Assembly (NCBI GenBank): GCA_016703025.1
Contig: JADJCV010000003.1
Span: 62,001-126,000, forward strand
Length of the DNA stretch: 64,000 nt
Reading direction: 5' to 3'
Source of the DNA: Candidatus Avedoeria danica
GTDB taxonomy: Bacteria; Chloroflexota; Anaerolineae; Epilineales; Epilineaceae
The translations under genes and the position numbers were made by a program. Below, piece by piece: positions 26,140 to 35,051 of this stretch (the first letter of the stretch is position 1; each line of letters starts with the position of its first letter). The notes under the pieces were generated by a model that saw nothing but the letters and a program-made list of their open reading frames with translations, was not told where the DNA came from and did no database searches.

Positions 26140-29100
26140 ATGATCCGCCGAATGCGTCCGCACCTCGCTCTTGCTCTCGTCGTGACGGCCGTCGCCCTTT
26201 GGGCGGCCGGTGGCGGGATGTGGCTGCCGATGGTTCGGCAGGCGCACTCCCCTTCCAACGTCATCGTCGCCGCAACGCTCGCCCGCCAGCCGCTGCTGTT
26301 CGTGGCCAACTCGGGCCAGGCGGAGCCGTGGTCGACGTTCGTGGCGCAGGGGGAGACGACGAGCGTCCTGTTCGGGCCGGGCGGGGCGCGCGTGCGCTTG
26401 GCGAAAGCGGGCGCGGCGCGGTCGCTGGCCTGTCGTGGCAAGCATGGGGACGGGGTGTGCCTTGGTGCGATCGGCGCCGGTGGTCCACCGGACCCGCTCG
26501 CACCGCTGTCCGCCGGTGCGCGGGCGGGCGACGCGGCGCGTGGAACCGTCGACGCGGTCGAGCTGGCGTTCGTCGGTGGTCGGGACGACGTCGTTCCGGT
26601 GGCCGAAGCGCGGGCGGCGACGACGGTGAGCTTCTTCAGCGGGCCGCGCGCAGCGTGGCGGACAAGGCAGCCGACGTATCAGCGACTCGTCTATCGCGCC
26701 GTATGGTCCGGCATCGACGTTGCGTTCGACGGCGAGGCGAGCGGCCTCAAGCAGACATTCACCGTCGCGCCGGGCGCCGATCCGGCGGCGATCGCACTGG
26801 CGTGGCGCGGCGCGCGGTCGCTGCGCGTGGATGGGGCGGGGCGGCTGATCGTCGGGACGACGGACGGTGACCTTGTGGACGCGGCGCCGGTGGCGTGGCA
26901 GGAGGTCGGCGGGCGGCGGGTGGCGGTGGAGGTGGGGTATCGGCTGGACGACGAGGAGGGCGCACGGCCGTGCGCCCCTGCCGGGAAATGCGATGGGTTG
27001 GCGTACGGGTTCGGGGTGGGTGAATACGATCCGACGCGGCCGCTCGTCATCGACCCGGCCGTGGTGGCGTGGGCGGGCTTTCTCGGCGTGGCGGGGACGG
27101 ACCGCGGGCTTGGGATCGCCCTTGGACCGGACGGGGCGGTGTGGGTGACGGGGGAGCGTGGGACGCAGACCTACGTCGCCAAGCTGAAGGGGGACGGGTC
27201 GGTCGTCGAGCACGTCGCCTTGTTGGATGCGGACGGCAGCATCGCCGGCTTCGACATCGCCGTCGACGGTGCCGGCTTCGCCTACGTGACGGGCGCGGTG
27301 ATCGGCGACGGCGGGGGCGCGTTCCCGTTCGAGGGCGGGCCGGACGGCAGCTACAACGGCGGCGCGGCGGACGGCTTCGTCGCCAAGTTCGCGCCCGACG
27401 GGGCCGACCTCGTGTACTGCGGCTACCTCGGCGGCGCGGCCGTCGACTTCGGCGAGGGCGTCGTCGTCGACGGCGACGGGCACGCCTACCTGTCGGGCCT
27501 GGCCGAATCGACCGAGGCGACGTTCCCGGTCACGGTTGGTCCCGATCTGACGCACAACGGCGACTTCGATGCCTATGTCCTGAAGCTCAAGCCGAATCCG
27601 ACGTCGAGTGACGTCGCCGCCAACTATGCGTACGCCGGCTTCGTCGGCGGGTCGGGGCTCGACGTCACTGTGACGGATGACGGCTGGCTCAGCTCCGGCC
27701 ACATCGGGATCGACGCCGTCGGCGCGGCCTACCTCTCGGGTCAGACGACGTCGCACGAGGACACGTTCCCGGACGGCGACGGGCTGGGCGACCTGCCGAC
27801 GTTCGACGGGACGCACAACGGCGGTGACTGGGATGCGTACGTCGCCAAGGTCCGGCCCGACGGCGCCGGGCTGGCGTATGCCGGCTTCCTGGGCGGCAGC
27901 GCCGACGACGACGGCAAGGGGATGGCGATCGACTCCGACGGCGCCGCGGTCGTCACCGGCGCCACGTTGTCGGACGACTTCCCGGCTCGGGTTGGGCCGG
28001 ACCTCACGTACAACGGCATGTACGACACGACGCTGACGAAGATCGCGCCCGACGGGCGGTCCCTCGTGTGGTCGGGCTTCGTCGGCGGCGACGACGACGA
28101 GCAGGGCCAGGCGGTGGCGCTCGGGCCGGACGGCGCCGTCTACGTGACCGGCCGCACGGAGTCGGTCGCGGCGACGTTCCCGGCCACAGGCGGTCCGGAC
28201 GGCACGCACAACGGTCCCAAGGGCTTGTCGGACGACGCGGACGAGGGCGATGCGTTTATCGGCCGTCTGGCGGCGGAGATCGACGACGCCGACCCGCGCG
28301 GCAACTGGGACTACTTGGGCTACGTCGGCGGCGACCAGGGCGACGGCGCCTACTGGGTCGCCGTCGACAGCCAACACCGCGCCCACATCGTCGGTGACGT
28401 GGACTCCGGCGCGGCGACATTCCCGGACGGCGACGGCATGGGGCCGCTGCCGACGTTCGACGGCATCTTCAAGGGCGCCACGGACGCCTTCGTCGCGCGC
28501 ATCGACTGGCGACCGCCGCCGTCGCTTGCGTTCCTGCCGTGGCTCGGCCGCGCCGTCGGCCGCGACGACGTGCCGCCGCCCGCCGCCGTCACCCTGGCCC
28601 CGACGCCGACGCCCCGGCCGACGAACACGCGCCGCCCGACGAACACGCCCGCGCCGACCGCCCGCCCGACGAAGGCGATCACGCCGCCGGCGGGCGAAGA
28701 GGTCGTCTTCTTCGACGACTTCGGCGACACGGCCAGCGGTTGGCAGGTGATGGACGAGGACGGCGACGTCTGGCGCTACGTCGACGACGAGTTCGAGGTG
28801 GCCACGGACGTGGTGAAGTGGATCACCGCGCCGTTCGCGCCGCGCCGGGTCAGCTTCGGCGACGGCGCGCTGACCGCCACGGCCCGTCTGGCGGAGGGGT
28901 CGGATGCCAGCTACGGCCTGATCTTCGGCGCCTCGACGCCCTACCTGTTCGCGTTGAACGGCGGCGGTCGCTGGGGCGTCTACAAGATCGCCGGCGGCAG
29001 CCTGTCCGAGGTCCTGCCGATGACGAACGCCTTCGGCATACCGAACGCGCCCGGCACGGCCGTGCGGCTGCGCGTCGAGCGCGACGGGACGACCGCGGTG

Positions 29101-29274
29101 CTCTTCATCGACGGCGCACGCAAGGGCCAGGTGACGAACGACGACTTGGCCGGACCCGGCCAGCCGGGCCTGTTCATCTACGCCGGCAACAACACCCCGG
29201 CCGGCGCCCGCTTCGACGACTTCCTCGTGACGCGCTGGACGGCGGAGCGGGCGACGCCGACGGCGGGGCCGTAA
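26140..29274 (+). CDS. Secreted SBBP beta-propeller-repeat protein with C-terminal lectin-like domain
   Basis: A 1044-residue exported protein: signal peptide LALALVVTAVALWAAGG, then an N-terminal domain (about 45-310; RAVWSGIDVAFDG, LKQTFTVAPGADPAAIALAW, RPLVIDPAVV) always seen in front of SBBP repeats. About seven SBBP repeats follow (YAGFLGG....GKGMAIDSDGAAVVTGAT.S..FP). Then come FLPWLGR (near 797), a Thr/Pro/Arg linker (818-850), and a concanavalin-like domain (FFDDFGDTASGW to ARFDDFLVTRW). Paralogous to 30042-33932. A short insert, EEGARPCAPAGK (near residue 275), is absent from the paralog and is encoded by a REP-like palindrome. Probably exposed at the cell surface; ligand unknown. 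Confidence 0.87.
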   Translation: MIRRMRPHLALALVVTAVALWAAGGGMWLPMVRQAHSPSNVIVAATLARQPLLFVANSGQAEPWSTFVAQGETTSVLFGPGGARVRLAKAGAARSLACRGKHGDGVCLGAIGAGGPPDPLAPLSAGARAGDAARGTVDAVELAFVGGRDDVVPVAEARAATTVSFFSGPRAAWRTRQPTYQRLVYRAVWSGIDVAFDGEASGLKQTFTVAPGADPAAIALAWRGARSLRVDGAGRLIVGTTDGDLVDAAPVAWQEVGGRRVAVEVGYRLDDEEGARPCAPAGKCDGLAYGFGVGEYDPTRPLVIDPAVVAWAGFLGVAGTDRGLGIALGPDGAVWVTGERGTQTYVAKLKGDGSVVEHVALLDADGSIAGFDIAVDGAGFAYVTGAVIGDGGGAFPFEGGPDGSYNGGAADGFVAKFAPDGADLVYCGYLGGAAVDFGEGVVVDGDGHAYLSGLAESTEATFPVTVGPDLTHNGDFDAYVLKLKPNPTSSDVAANYAYAGFVGGSGLDVTVTDDGWLSSGHIGIDAVGAAYLSGQTTSHEDTFPDGDGLGDLPTFDGTHNGGDWDAYVAKVRPDGAGLAYAGFLGGSADDDGKGMAIDSDGAAVVTGATLSDDFPARVGPDLTYNGMYDTTLTKIAPDGRSLVWSGFVGGDDDEQGQAVALGPDGAVYVTGRTESVAATFPATGGPDGTHNGPKGLSDDADEGDAFIGRLAAEIDDADPRGNWDYLGYVGGDQGDGAYWVAVDSQHRAHIVGDVDSGAATFPDGDGMGPLPTFDGIFKGATDAFVARIDWRPPPSLAFLPWLGRAVGRDDVPPPAAVTLAPTPTPRPTNTRRPTNTPAPTARPTKAITPPAGEEVVFFDDFGDTASGWQVMDEDGDVWRYVDDEFEVATDVVKWITAPFAPRRVSFGDGALTATARLAEGSDASYGLIFGASTPYLFALNGGGRWGVYKIAGGSLSEVLPMTNAFGIPNAPGTAVRLRVERDGTTAVLFIDGARKGQVTNDDLAGPGQPGLFIYAGNNTPAGARFDDFLVTRWTAERATPTAGP
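26958..26977. repeat. REP-like palindrome inside the SBBP coding sequence
   Basis: gggcgcacggccgtgcgccc is a perfect 20-bp palindrome followed by ctg, like the intergenic copies at 3968-3987 and 62046-62066. It lies in frame and encodes EGARPCAP. The paralogous gene at 30042 goes from RYRLAGGG directly to DANRYGF without this stretch, so the palindrome looks like an insertion. Confidence 0.6.
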
Positions 29275-29362
29275 CGGGATCCGGCACGACGTGCCTCAGG
29301 GTGCGCGGATCAGCTGCTTGGAACGCCTATCAACAACCACACGGGCAAGGATCGTTGCAGAG

Positions 29363-29429
29363 GCGGATCCAGTCATCGCGCCGGTTCTTATGGGGAACCT
29401 TATGCGGGCCGCGCGAGGACTGGATCCGC
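29363..29429. repeat. Long structured hairpin with inner stem
   Basis: Bases 29363-29374 pair with 29418-29429 (12 bp). After one A-G mismatch, 29376-29381 pair with 29411-29416 (6 bp). The 29-base loop contains a second stem, ggttc (29383-29387) with gaacc (29395-29399). It lies 88 bp after an SBBP gene stop and 168 bp before mscL. No U-run follows, so it is not a standard terminator. The rest of the 323-bp gap (29275-29597) shows no gene; the last bases hold the mscL ribosome-binding site. Confidence 0.55.
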
Positions 29430-29597
29430 GGCGGCGAGGGCGTTGCACGGTCGGGAACGTACGTCCACAATGGGGGCGGCATCGTCACGGGTTTCGGGAT
29501 CTGCGTTGGCATCGAAAGCGACATCAGCCAGCCGGGTCCACATCCCGAACTGGGCGAGTCCGAGCCACATCACTGACCGCGCAGCAAGGAGGACGGG

Positions 29598-29972
29598 ATG
29601 CTCTCCGAGTTCAAAGCGTTCGCGTTCAAAGGCAACGTCGTCGACCTGGCCGTCGGTGTGATCATCGGCGCCGCGTTCGGCAAGATCGTCTCGTCGCTCG
29701 TCGACAACGTCCTCATGCCGCTCGTCGGGCTGATGCTCGGCGGCGTCGATCTGACGGCCCTGAGCGTGACGATCGGGGCGGTCGAGCTGAAGTACGGGCT
29801 CTTCGTACAGAGCATCCTCGACTTCGCGATCGTGGCGTTCGTGCTCTTCCTCATCGTCCGCCAGGCGAACCGCTTCATGGCTGGCCCGCCGCCGGAACCC
29901 GTCGTGCCGGAGCCGTCCGACGAGGCGAAGCTGCTCGGCGAGATCCGCGACCTGTTGCAGGCACGCGGTTGA
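29598..29972 (+). CDS. mscL: Large-conductance mechanosensitive channel
   Basis: A 124-residue MscL, the homopentameric inner-membrane channel that opens under membrane tension during hypo-osmotic shock. The N-terminal amphipathic helix and first transmembrane helix are classical (EFKAFAFKGNVVDLAVGVIIGAAFGKIVSSLVDNVLMP, residues 4-41). A short periplasmic loop follows, then TM2 (YGLFVQSILDFAIVAFVLFLIV, about 72-93) and a C-terminal helix with the acidic/charged cluster DEAKLLGEIRDLL. Length is slightly below the usual 130-150 because the periplasmic loop is short. It has a strong AAGGAGG site. It sits between two SBBP paralogs, which suggests the duplication unit flanked it rather than a shared function. 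Confidence 0.96.
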   Translation: MLSEFKAFAFKGNVVDLAVGVIIGAAFGKIVSSLVDNVLMPLVGLMLGGVDLTALSVTIGAVELKYGLFVQSILDFAIVAFVLFLIVRQANRFMAGPPPEPVVPEPSDEAKLLGEIRDLLQARG

Positions 29973-30038
29973 GGCAAGGAGCCAAGGCGGGTGCGGAGCC
30001 CCGACGGGTACGGACCCAAGCGTAGGCAAGGAGCCAAG
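29972..30038. repeat. 15-bp direct repeat around the mscL/SBBP junction
   Basis: aggcaaggagccaag occurs at 29972-29986, starting at the mscL stop codon, and again at 30024-30038, just before the second SBBP start. Both copies contain AAGGAG; the second acts as the ribosome-binding site of the SBBP gene. The repeat may mark a small duplication endpoint. Confidence 0.5.
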
Positions 30039-30041
30039 AGC

Positions 30042-33000
30042 ATGAACACCCAGCGCATGCCCAATCATGGCCGCCAGGTCGCCCTCGCGGCCGCCGTCCT
30101 GCTGGCCGCCGCCGCAACGTCGTCGCTCGTCGACGATGGGCGCCGCCCGCCGCCCGCCGCCGCCCAGGCGCCCGCCGTCGTGCCGGCGTTCGGCCGACTG
30201 CCGCTGGCGATCGTGCCGAACGGCGGCCAGGCCGATCCGTGGGCCACGCACGTCGTGCGCGGCGGCCGGGCGAGCGTCCTCTTCGGCCCGGGCGGGCTGT
30301 CGCTCCGCCTCGTCACGCCGCCGCCGCCCGGTCCGTGCGACCGCATGGTCGTCGACGGCGTGTGCTGGGCCGACGTGGAACGCCCGGCGGCGCCGGACGC
30401 GCTGGCCGCGCTGGACGCCGGCGGGCGGTCCGGCGACGCGCTGCGCGGCACCGTCGACGCCGTCGGCCTCGTGTTCGTCGGCGGTCGCCCGGAAGCCCTG
30501 CCTGTCGCCGAAGCGCCGACGGGCGGCGTGTGGAGCCGCTTCAGCGGCCCGCCCGAGGACTGGCTGCGCGGCCTGCCGATCTACGGCCGCGTCGCCTACC
30601 GCGCCGTCTGGCCGGGCATCGACGTCGCGTTCGACGGCACGGACCGGCGCCTGAAGCACACGTTCACCGTCGCACCCGGCGCCGATCCGGACGCGATCGC
30701 GCTGGCGTGGCGCGGCGCGACGGGTGCGGCGATTCGCGCGGACGGCGCGCTCGTCGTCCGCACGGCCGCGGGGGACATCGTCGACGAGGCGCCGATCGCG
30801 TGGCAGGATGTCGACGGGCGGCGGGTGGCGGTGGATGTGCGGTATCGGTTGGCCGGCGGCGGCGACGCGAATCGATACGGCTTCACCGTCGGCCCGTACG
30901 ACGGTACCCAGCCCCTCGTCATCGACCCGGCCGTTGTCGTCAGCGCCGGCTGGATCGGGGGTGACGAGCGGGATCGCGGCCTCGGGATCGAGGTGGACGC
31001 GGCGCGCAACACCTACGTCGCCGGCGAGCTCGGGGACGCGGCGTTCGTGACGAAGATCGATGCGACCGGGACGCAGATCGTCTACCAGGTGATCATCGAC
31101 GGCGAAGGCAAGGACGCGGCCTTCGACATCGACGTCGATCCGCACGGCGCGGCGTACGTGACGGGTTCCACCCCGTCGGACGAGCGCACGTTCCCGGTGA
31201 GCGGCGGACCGGACCTGACGTACAACGGCGGCCAGCTGGATGCATACGTGGCCAAGATCGCACCGGACGGCTCCGACCTCGTCTACAACGGCTATATCGG
31301 CGGCGCCGGGGCCGACTTCGGCGAGGGGCTCGTCGTCGACGCGGACGGGGCGGCGTACGTCTCGGGCGATGTCGACTCGACGGAGCGCACGTTCCCGGTG
31401 AAGATCGGGCCGGACGTGACGCAGAACGGAAAGGTCGACGCCTTCGTGGTCAAGGTCGCGCCCGAGCCGTTCGCCGCCGAGCCGGTGGACAACCTGGTGT
31501 GGGGCGGCTTCATCGGCGGGGCGGGCAACGACGTGGCGGTCTATCCGAGGAATTGGAGCGCCGGCCACATTGCGATCGATCGGGAACGCAACGTCTACCT
31601 GAGCAACACGACGGACTCGGATCAGCGGACGTTCCCGGACGGCGACGGCTTCGGCGACATCCCCGGGCCGGACCGGACGTTCAACGGCGTCCTGGACGCC
31701 TACATCGTGAAGATCCGTGCCGACGGCACCGGGTTCGTCTACGCCGGCTACGTCGGCGGCACCGGCGACGACGACGCGAAGGGGATGGCGGTGGACGACG
31801 CGGGCGCGGCCTACTTCACGGGCGCCATGGACACGAGCGACGGTTCGTTCCCGGTGACGGTCGGGCCGGACCGGACGTTCAACGGCGCGGCGGACGCCTA
31901 TGTGGCCAAGGTGAAGCCGGACGGGTCGGCGCTCGAGTACTGCGGGTTTGTCGGCGGCGACAACGACGATTACGGCCAGGCGGTGGCGCTCGGGCCGGAC
32001 GGGGCGCTGTACGTCACCGGCTGGACGCGCTCGACGGAGGCGACGTTCCCGTTCGTCGGCGGGCCGGACCGGACGTTCAACACGGACGCCGAGCACCGGG
32101 CCGACGAGAACGTGATGGACGCCTTCATCGGCCGGCTGAAGCTCGACCCGAGCGCGACCGACCCGACGGCGAACTGGGACTACATGGGCCTGATCGGCGG
32201 CAACCTGTGGGACGCGGCTTTCTGGCTGGATGTGGACGACGCGGGTGCGGCGTACGTCGTCGGCGACACGTTCTCGGACCGCGACACGTTCCCGGGCGGC
32301 GACGGCATGGGGACGATCCCGGGCCCGCCGGGCGGCGCGAAGGCCAACATGGATGCTTTCGTGGCCAAGGTGGCGTGGCGCGAGGTGCGGCCGCGGCAAC
32401 AGGCCCTGCTGCCGTGGGCCGGTCGCGACGCGGCGCGCGACGCGTCGAGTGCGCCGGTGCCGTTCGAGCCGACGGCCAGCGCCACGCGCCGCCCGCTGCC
32501 GACGTTCACGCCCACCCACACTGCCTCGCCGCCGCCGCGGCCGACCGCCGTGGTCACCGTGCCGGCGGGCGAGGAGGTCGTGTTGTTCGACGACTTCGAG
32601 GATGTAAACAGCGGCTGGCCGCTCTACGACTTCCAACAGGAGCACGTCCGGTATGCCGAGGGCGGGCTGGACCTCATCGCCGACGGCTCGAACGTCCTCG
32701 TCCGGTCCGGCGCGCCCGTCGGGATGTTCGGCGACGGGGCGTTCGAGGCGACGATGCGCCGCGTCGGCGACAGCGGGGCGTTCTACGGCCTCGGCTTCGG
32801 GCCGCCGAGCCTCGGCTTCATGTTCTTCGTGTTCGCCGACGGGACGTACGGCATCTACGAGCTGGGCGGCGTCGGTGCCAAGACGCACCAGGGCAAGCGC
32901 GCCTCGGCCGCGATCGCCCGCGGCACGGCGCCGAACCGGCTGCGGGTCGAGCGCGAGGGCGCGATGGTGACGCTCTTCGTGAACGGCGAGCGCCTGCGGA

Positions 33001-33932
33001 CGTTCGAGCACCCGCTCCTCGCCGAGCGCGGCGGCGCGGTGCTCATGCTCCAGGCGGTCGGCGACGGTGCCGCGACGGCCCGCTTCGACGACGTCCTCAT
33101 CACGCGTTTCACGGGCGATCGCCCGACCGCGACGCCCTCGCCCGAGCCGACGGCCATCCCGACACCGTCGCCGGAGCCGACGCGGCCGGCCGGCGCAATC
33201 CTCTTCCAGGACGACTTCAGCGACCCGACAACCGGCTGGGTCACCGTCGATGACGCCCAGCACCGAATGCGCTACGTGAACGGCGAGTACGAGGTCGCCC
33301 TGCGCTTGACGGACATCTTCGTCCTCGGCCTCGCGCCACAGGTCCGCTGCGCGAACTGCACGGTTGAGGCGACCGTCCGCTACGCGTCAGCCGCCGTCGG
33401 CACGGCGGGGATCGCCGTGGGCGAGAACGTCAGCGTGGCGCAGGTGACGCTGCAGATCCAGCCCGACGGCAAGTACATCATCGAGCGCTACAACGGCACG
33501 ACCTGGCAGACGCTCGTCGGCCTGACCGCCTCGGACGCCCTCCTCACCGGCGCCGGCGCGGTGAACCGCCTGAAGGCGGTCCGCCGGGACGGCCGCGTGA
33601 CGTTCTTCGCGAACGACACGGAGCTGCGCGCGCTTGACGTGCCGGGGCTGGCGACGGCGGGGCGGGCGGGGGTGATCGTGACGAGCCTGGCGGATCCGGA
33701 CGTGGTGGTGCGGTTCGATGACTTCGTGGTGCGGGAGGGTGGGGGAGGGCCGCTGTTGGAAGCGGTGTCGGGCGAGCGTCGTGCCGGCGGTCGGCCTGAG
33801 GCCCTCTCCCCCCGACCCCCTCCCCCAAGTCTGGGGGAGGGGGAGGATCACGGGTTGGGGGGAGGGATGATGGCGGTCGGGGTCGGCGGGTCGATCTCGA
33901 TCGTGGCGGAGCGGAGGGTCATGGGCAGGTAG
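30042..33932 (+). CDS. Secreted SBBP-repeat protein with two lectin-like domains and a read-through tail
   Basis: A 1296-residue exported protein paralogous to 26140-29274: signal peptide VALAAAVLLAAAATSS, the same N-terminal domain (RAVWPGIDVAFDGT, LKHTFTVAPGADPDAIALAW, PLVIDPAVV) and about seven SBBP repeats. LLPWAGR lies near residue 788. A Thr/Pro linker and a concanavalin-like domain (LFDDFEDVNSGW to ARFDDVLITRF) follow, then a second linker and a second such domain (LFQDDFSDPTTGW to VVRFDDFVV), so it has one more domain than its paralog. The natural domain end is near residue 1235. The remaining 60 residues read through the hairpin at 33816-33843 and 85 bp of the convergent gene, so an original stop was probably lost. 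The start at 30042 has an AAGGAG site. Confidence 0.86.
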   Translation: MNTQRMPNHGRQVALAAAVLLAAAATSSLVDDGRRPPPAAAQAPAVVPAFGRLPLAIVPNGGQADPWATHVVRGGRASVLFGPGGLSLRLVTPPPPGPCDRMVVDGVCWADVERPAAPDALAALDAGGRSGDALRGTVDAVGLVFVGGRPEALPVAEAPTGGVWSRFSGPPEDWLRGLPIYGRVAYRAVWPGIDVAFDGTDRRLKHTFTVAPGADPDAIALAWRGATGAAIRADGALVVRTAAGDIVDEAPIAWQDVDGRRVAVDVRYRLAGGGDANRYGFTVGPYDGTQPLVIDPAVVVSAGWIGGDERDRGLGIEVDAARNTYVAGELGDAAFVTKIDATGTQIVYQVIIDGEGKDAAFDIDVDPHGAAYVTGSTPSDERTFPVSGGPDLTYNGGQLDAYVAKIAPDGSDLVYNGYIGGAGADFGEGLVVDADGAAYVSGDVDSTERTFPVKIGPDVTQNGKVDAFVVKVAPEPFAAEPVDNLVWGGFIGGAGNDVAVYPRNWSAGHIAIDRERNVYLSNTTDSDQRTFPDGDGFGDIPGPDRTFNGVLDAYIVKIRADGTGFVYAGYVGGTGDDDAKGMAVDDAGAAYFTGAMDTSDGSFPVTVGPDRTFNGAADAYVAKVKPDGSALEYCGFVGGDNDDYGQAVALGPDGALYVTGWTRSTEATFPFVGGPDRTFNTDAEHRADENVMDAFIGRLKLDPSATDPTANWDYMGLIGGNLWDAAFWLDVDDAGAAYVVGDTFSDRDTFPGGDGMGTIPGPPGGAKANMDAFVAKVAWREVRPRQQALLPWAGRDAARDASSAPVPFEPTASATRRPLPTFTPTHTASPPPRPTAVVTVPAGEEVVLFDDFEDVNSGWPLYDFQQEHVRYAEGGLDLIADGSNVLVRSGAPVGMFGDGAFEATMRRVGDSGAFYGLGFGPPSLGFMFFVFADGTYGIYELGGVGAKTHQGKRASAAIARGTAPNRLRVEREGAMVTLFVNGERLRTFEHPLLAERGGAVLMLQAVGDGAATARFDDVLITRFTGDRPTATPSPEPTAIPTPSPEPTRPAGAILFQDDFSDPTTGWVTVDDAQHRMRYVNGEYEVALRLTDIFVLGLAPQVRCANCTVEATVRYASAAVGTAGIAVGENVSVAQVTLQIQPDGKYIIERYNGTTWQTLVGLTASDALLTGAGAVNRLKAVRRDGRVTFFANDTELRALDVPGLATAGRAGVIVTSLADPDVVVRFDDFVVREGGGGPLLEAVSGERRAGGRPEALSPRPPPPSLGEGEDHGLGGGMMAVGVGGSISIVAERRVMGR
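33816..33843. repeat. REP-like hairpin at the 3' end of the second SBBP gene
   Basis: A 12-bp perfect stem (33816-33827 with 33832-33843) with loop agtc. It carries the ccctccccca/tgggggaggg core shared with the nested inverted repeats at 22938-23100. It is translated as part of the SBBP tail (PPPPSLGEGE). It lies between two convergent genes and could act as a bidirectional terminator, although no U-run follows. Confidence 0.55.
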
Positions 33933-35026
33933 AGGATGTGACGATCGAGCGGCGTCGGCGTGTCCGTCTGCGTCGGCGTGCGGGAAGGCGTCTGCGAGCC
34001 GTAGGTCGGCGTGTCCGACGGCGTCGGCGTTGACGATGGGCCGGGGGTGGAGATGGTCGGCGACGGCGTCCGCGTGGTCGTCGGCGTCTCCGACGGCGTG
34101 GCGGTCGCGGGTGTCGGCGGCGTGATGGACGGCGTCGGCGACGTCGTGACCGTGATCGTCGCGCTGCCGGGCGGCAGCGGGGTCTCCGTGGGCGTCGACG
34201 TGGCGGTGGGCGGGTCGGTCGGGGTGGTGGACGGGGCGGAGGTCGACGTCGGCGACGGTGTCGCGGTGGGCGACGGCGTATGTGTGGGCGTCGTGGTTTG
34301 CGACGAGGTCGGGGTCGACGTCGGCGCCGGTGTGGATGTGGACGACGGCGTGGCGGTGGATGTTGCGCTGGGGCTGGGGGTCGTGCCGGCCGTGGACGAC
34401 GAGGTCGCCGTCGCCGTGGGTTCGGGGGCCGTGTAGACGATGTCGAGGTGCGGTCGGGTGGCGCCCGTGGCGCGGTAGAGGCGCTCGTACGTGCCGCCGT
34501 CCGGCCCGCGGAGCGTCACGCCGTGGTTCGGCCAGGCATCGCGGATCCAGTTGGCGGCGAGGACGCGAATGTCGAACGTGCGCGTGCCGGGATCGTTGTC
34601 CGTCTCCCACGAGCCGTAGACCCCCGCGACCGGCGGCCGGCTGTTCCACGTGACGGTGTCCTGGTTCCAGGTGAACGTGATCCGCTCGACCTTGACGAGG
34701 ATCGGGCTGTCGCCGCTGCCGCTCATCAGGTAGACCTTCAGGTCGGCGCTCGTGACGGTCGCGTCCTCGGGAATCGCCGACGTGTCGAACCGCAGGAGCG
34801 GGTAGCGCTCCGTGTTGTTCGTCCGCCGCTCGACGGGCCATTGCGCGGCGGTGTTGAAGTTCTGCGTCGGGTTCTGCTGGTCGACGTAGGTGTCGGCGAC
34901 GGGGTAGAGGGTGACGGAGGTGGTGACGCCGGCGGGCGCGTCGACGTGCGCCGAGGTCGCCGGTGCGGCCGCGGCCACGCCGAGGGCGGCGAACAGCGCC
35001 GTGATCCATACCGCGTGTTGGGTCAT
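33848..35026 (-). CDS. Secreted DNRLRE (CBM96-like) domain protein with long Thr/Pro stalk
   Basis: A 392-residue exported protein. After the signal peptide (VWITALFAALGVAAAAPATSA) comes a DNRLRE/CBM96-like domain (about 33-200): VTLYPVADTYVDQQNPTQNF, PLLRFDTSAIP, ATVTSADLKVYL, TWNQDTVTWNSRP. These domains are often attached to secreted enzymes and are thought to bind carbohydrates. Residues 205-365 are an uninterrupted Thr/Ser/Pro stalk whose DNA (34000-34430) is low-complexity. Then comes HILYLPMTLRS, the shared LP motif, and a short tail. No enzyme domain is present, so it is a stalked binding protein. It is 25 bp downstream of 35052-37508 on the same strand, so probably co-transcribed. 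Its 3' end overlaps the convergent SBBP gene by 85 bp. Confidence 0.82.
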   Translation of the reverse strand: MTQHAVWITALFAALGVAAAAPATSAHVDAPAGVTTSVTLYPVADTYVDQQNPTQNFNTAAQWPVERRTNNTERYPLLRFDTSAIPEDATVTSADLKVYLMSGSGDSPILVKVERITFTWNQDTVTWNSRPPVAGVYGSWETDNDPGTRTFDIRVLAANWIRDAWPNHGVTLRGPDGGTYERLYRATGATRPHLDIVYTAPEPTATATSSSTAGTTPSPSATSTATPSSTSTPAPTSTPTSSQTTTPTHTPSPTATPSPTSTSAPSTTPTDPPTATSTPTETPLPPGSATITVTTSPTPSITPPTPATATPSETPTTTRTPSPTISTPGPSSTPTPSDTPTYGSQTPSRTPTQTDTPTPLDRHILYLPMTLRSATIEIDPPTPTAIIPPPNP

Positions 35027-35051
35027 CGTTCGTGCCTTTCGGGATCGGACT

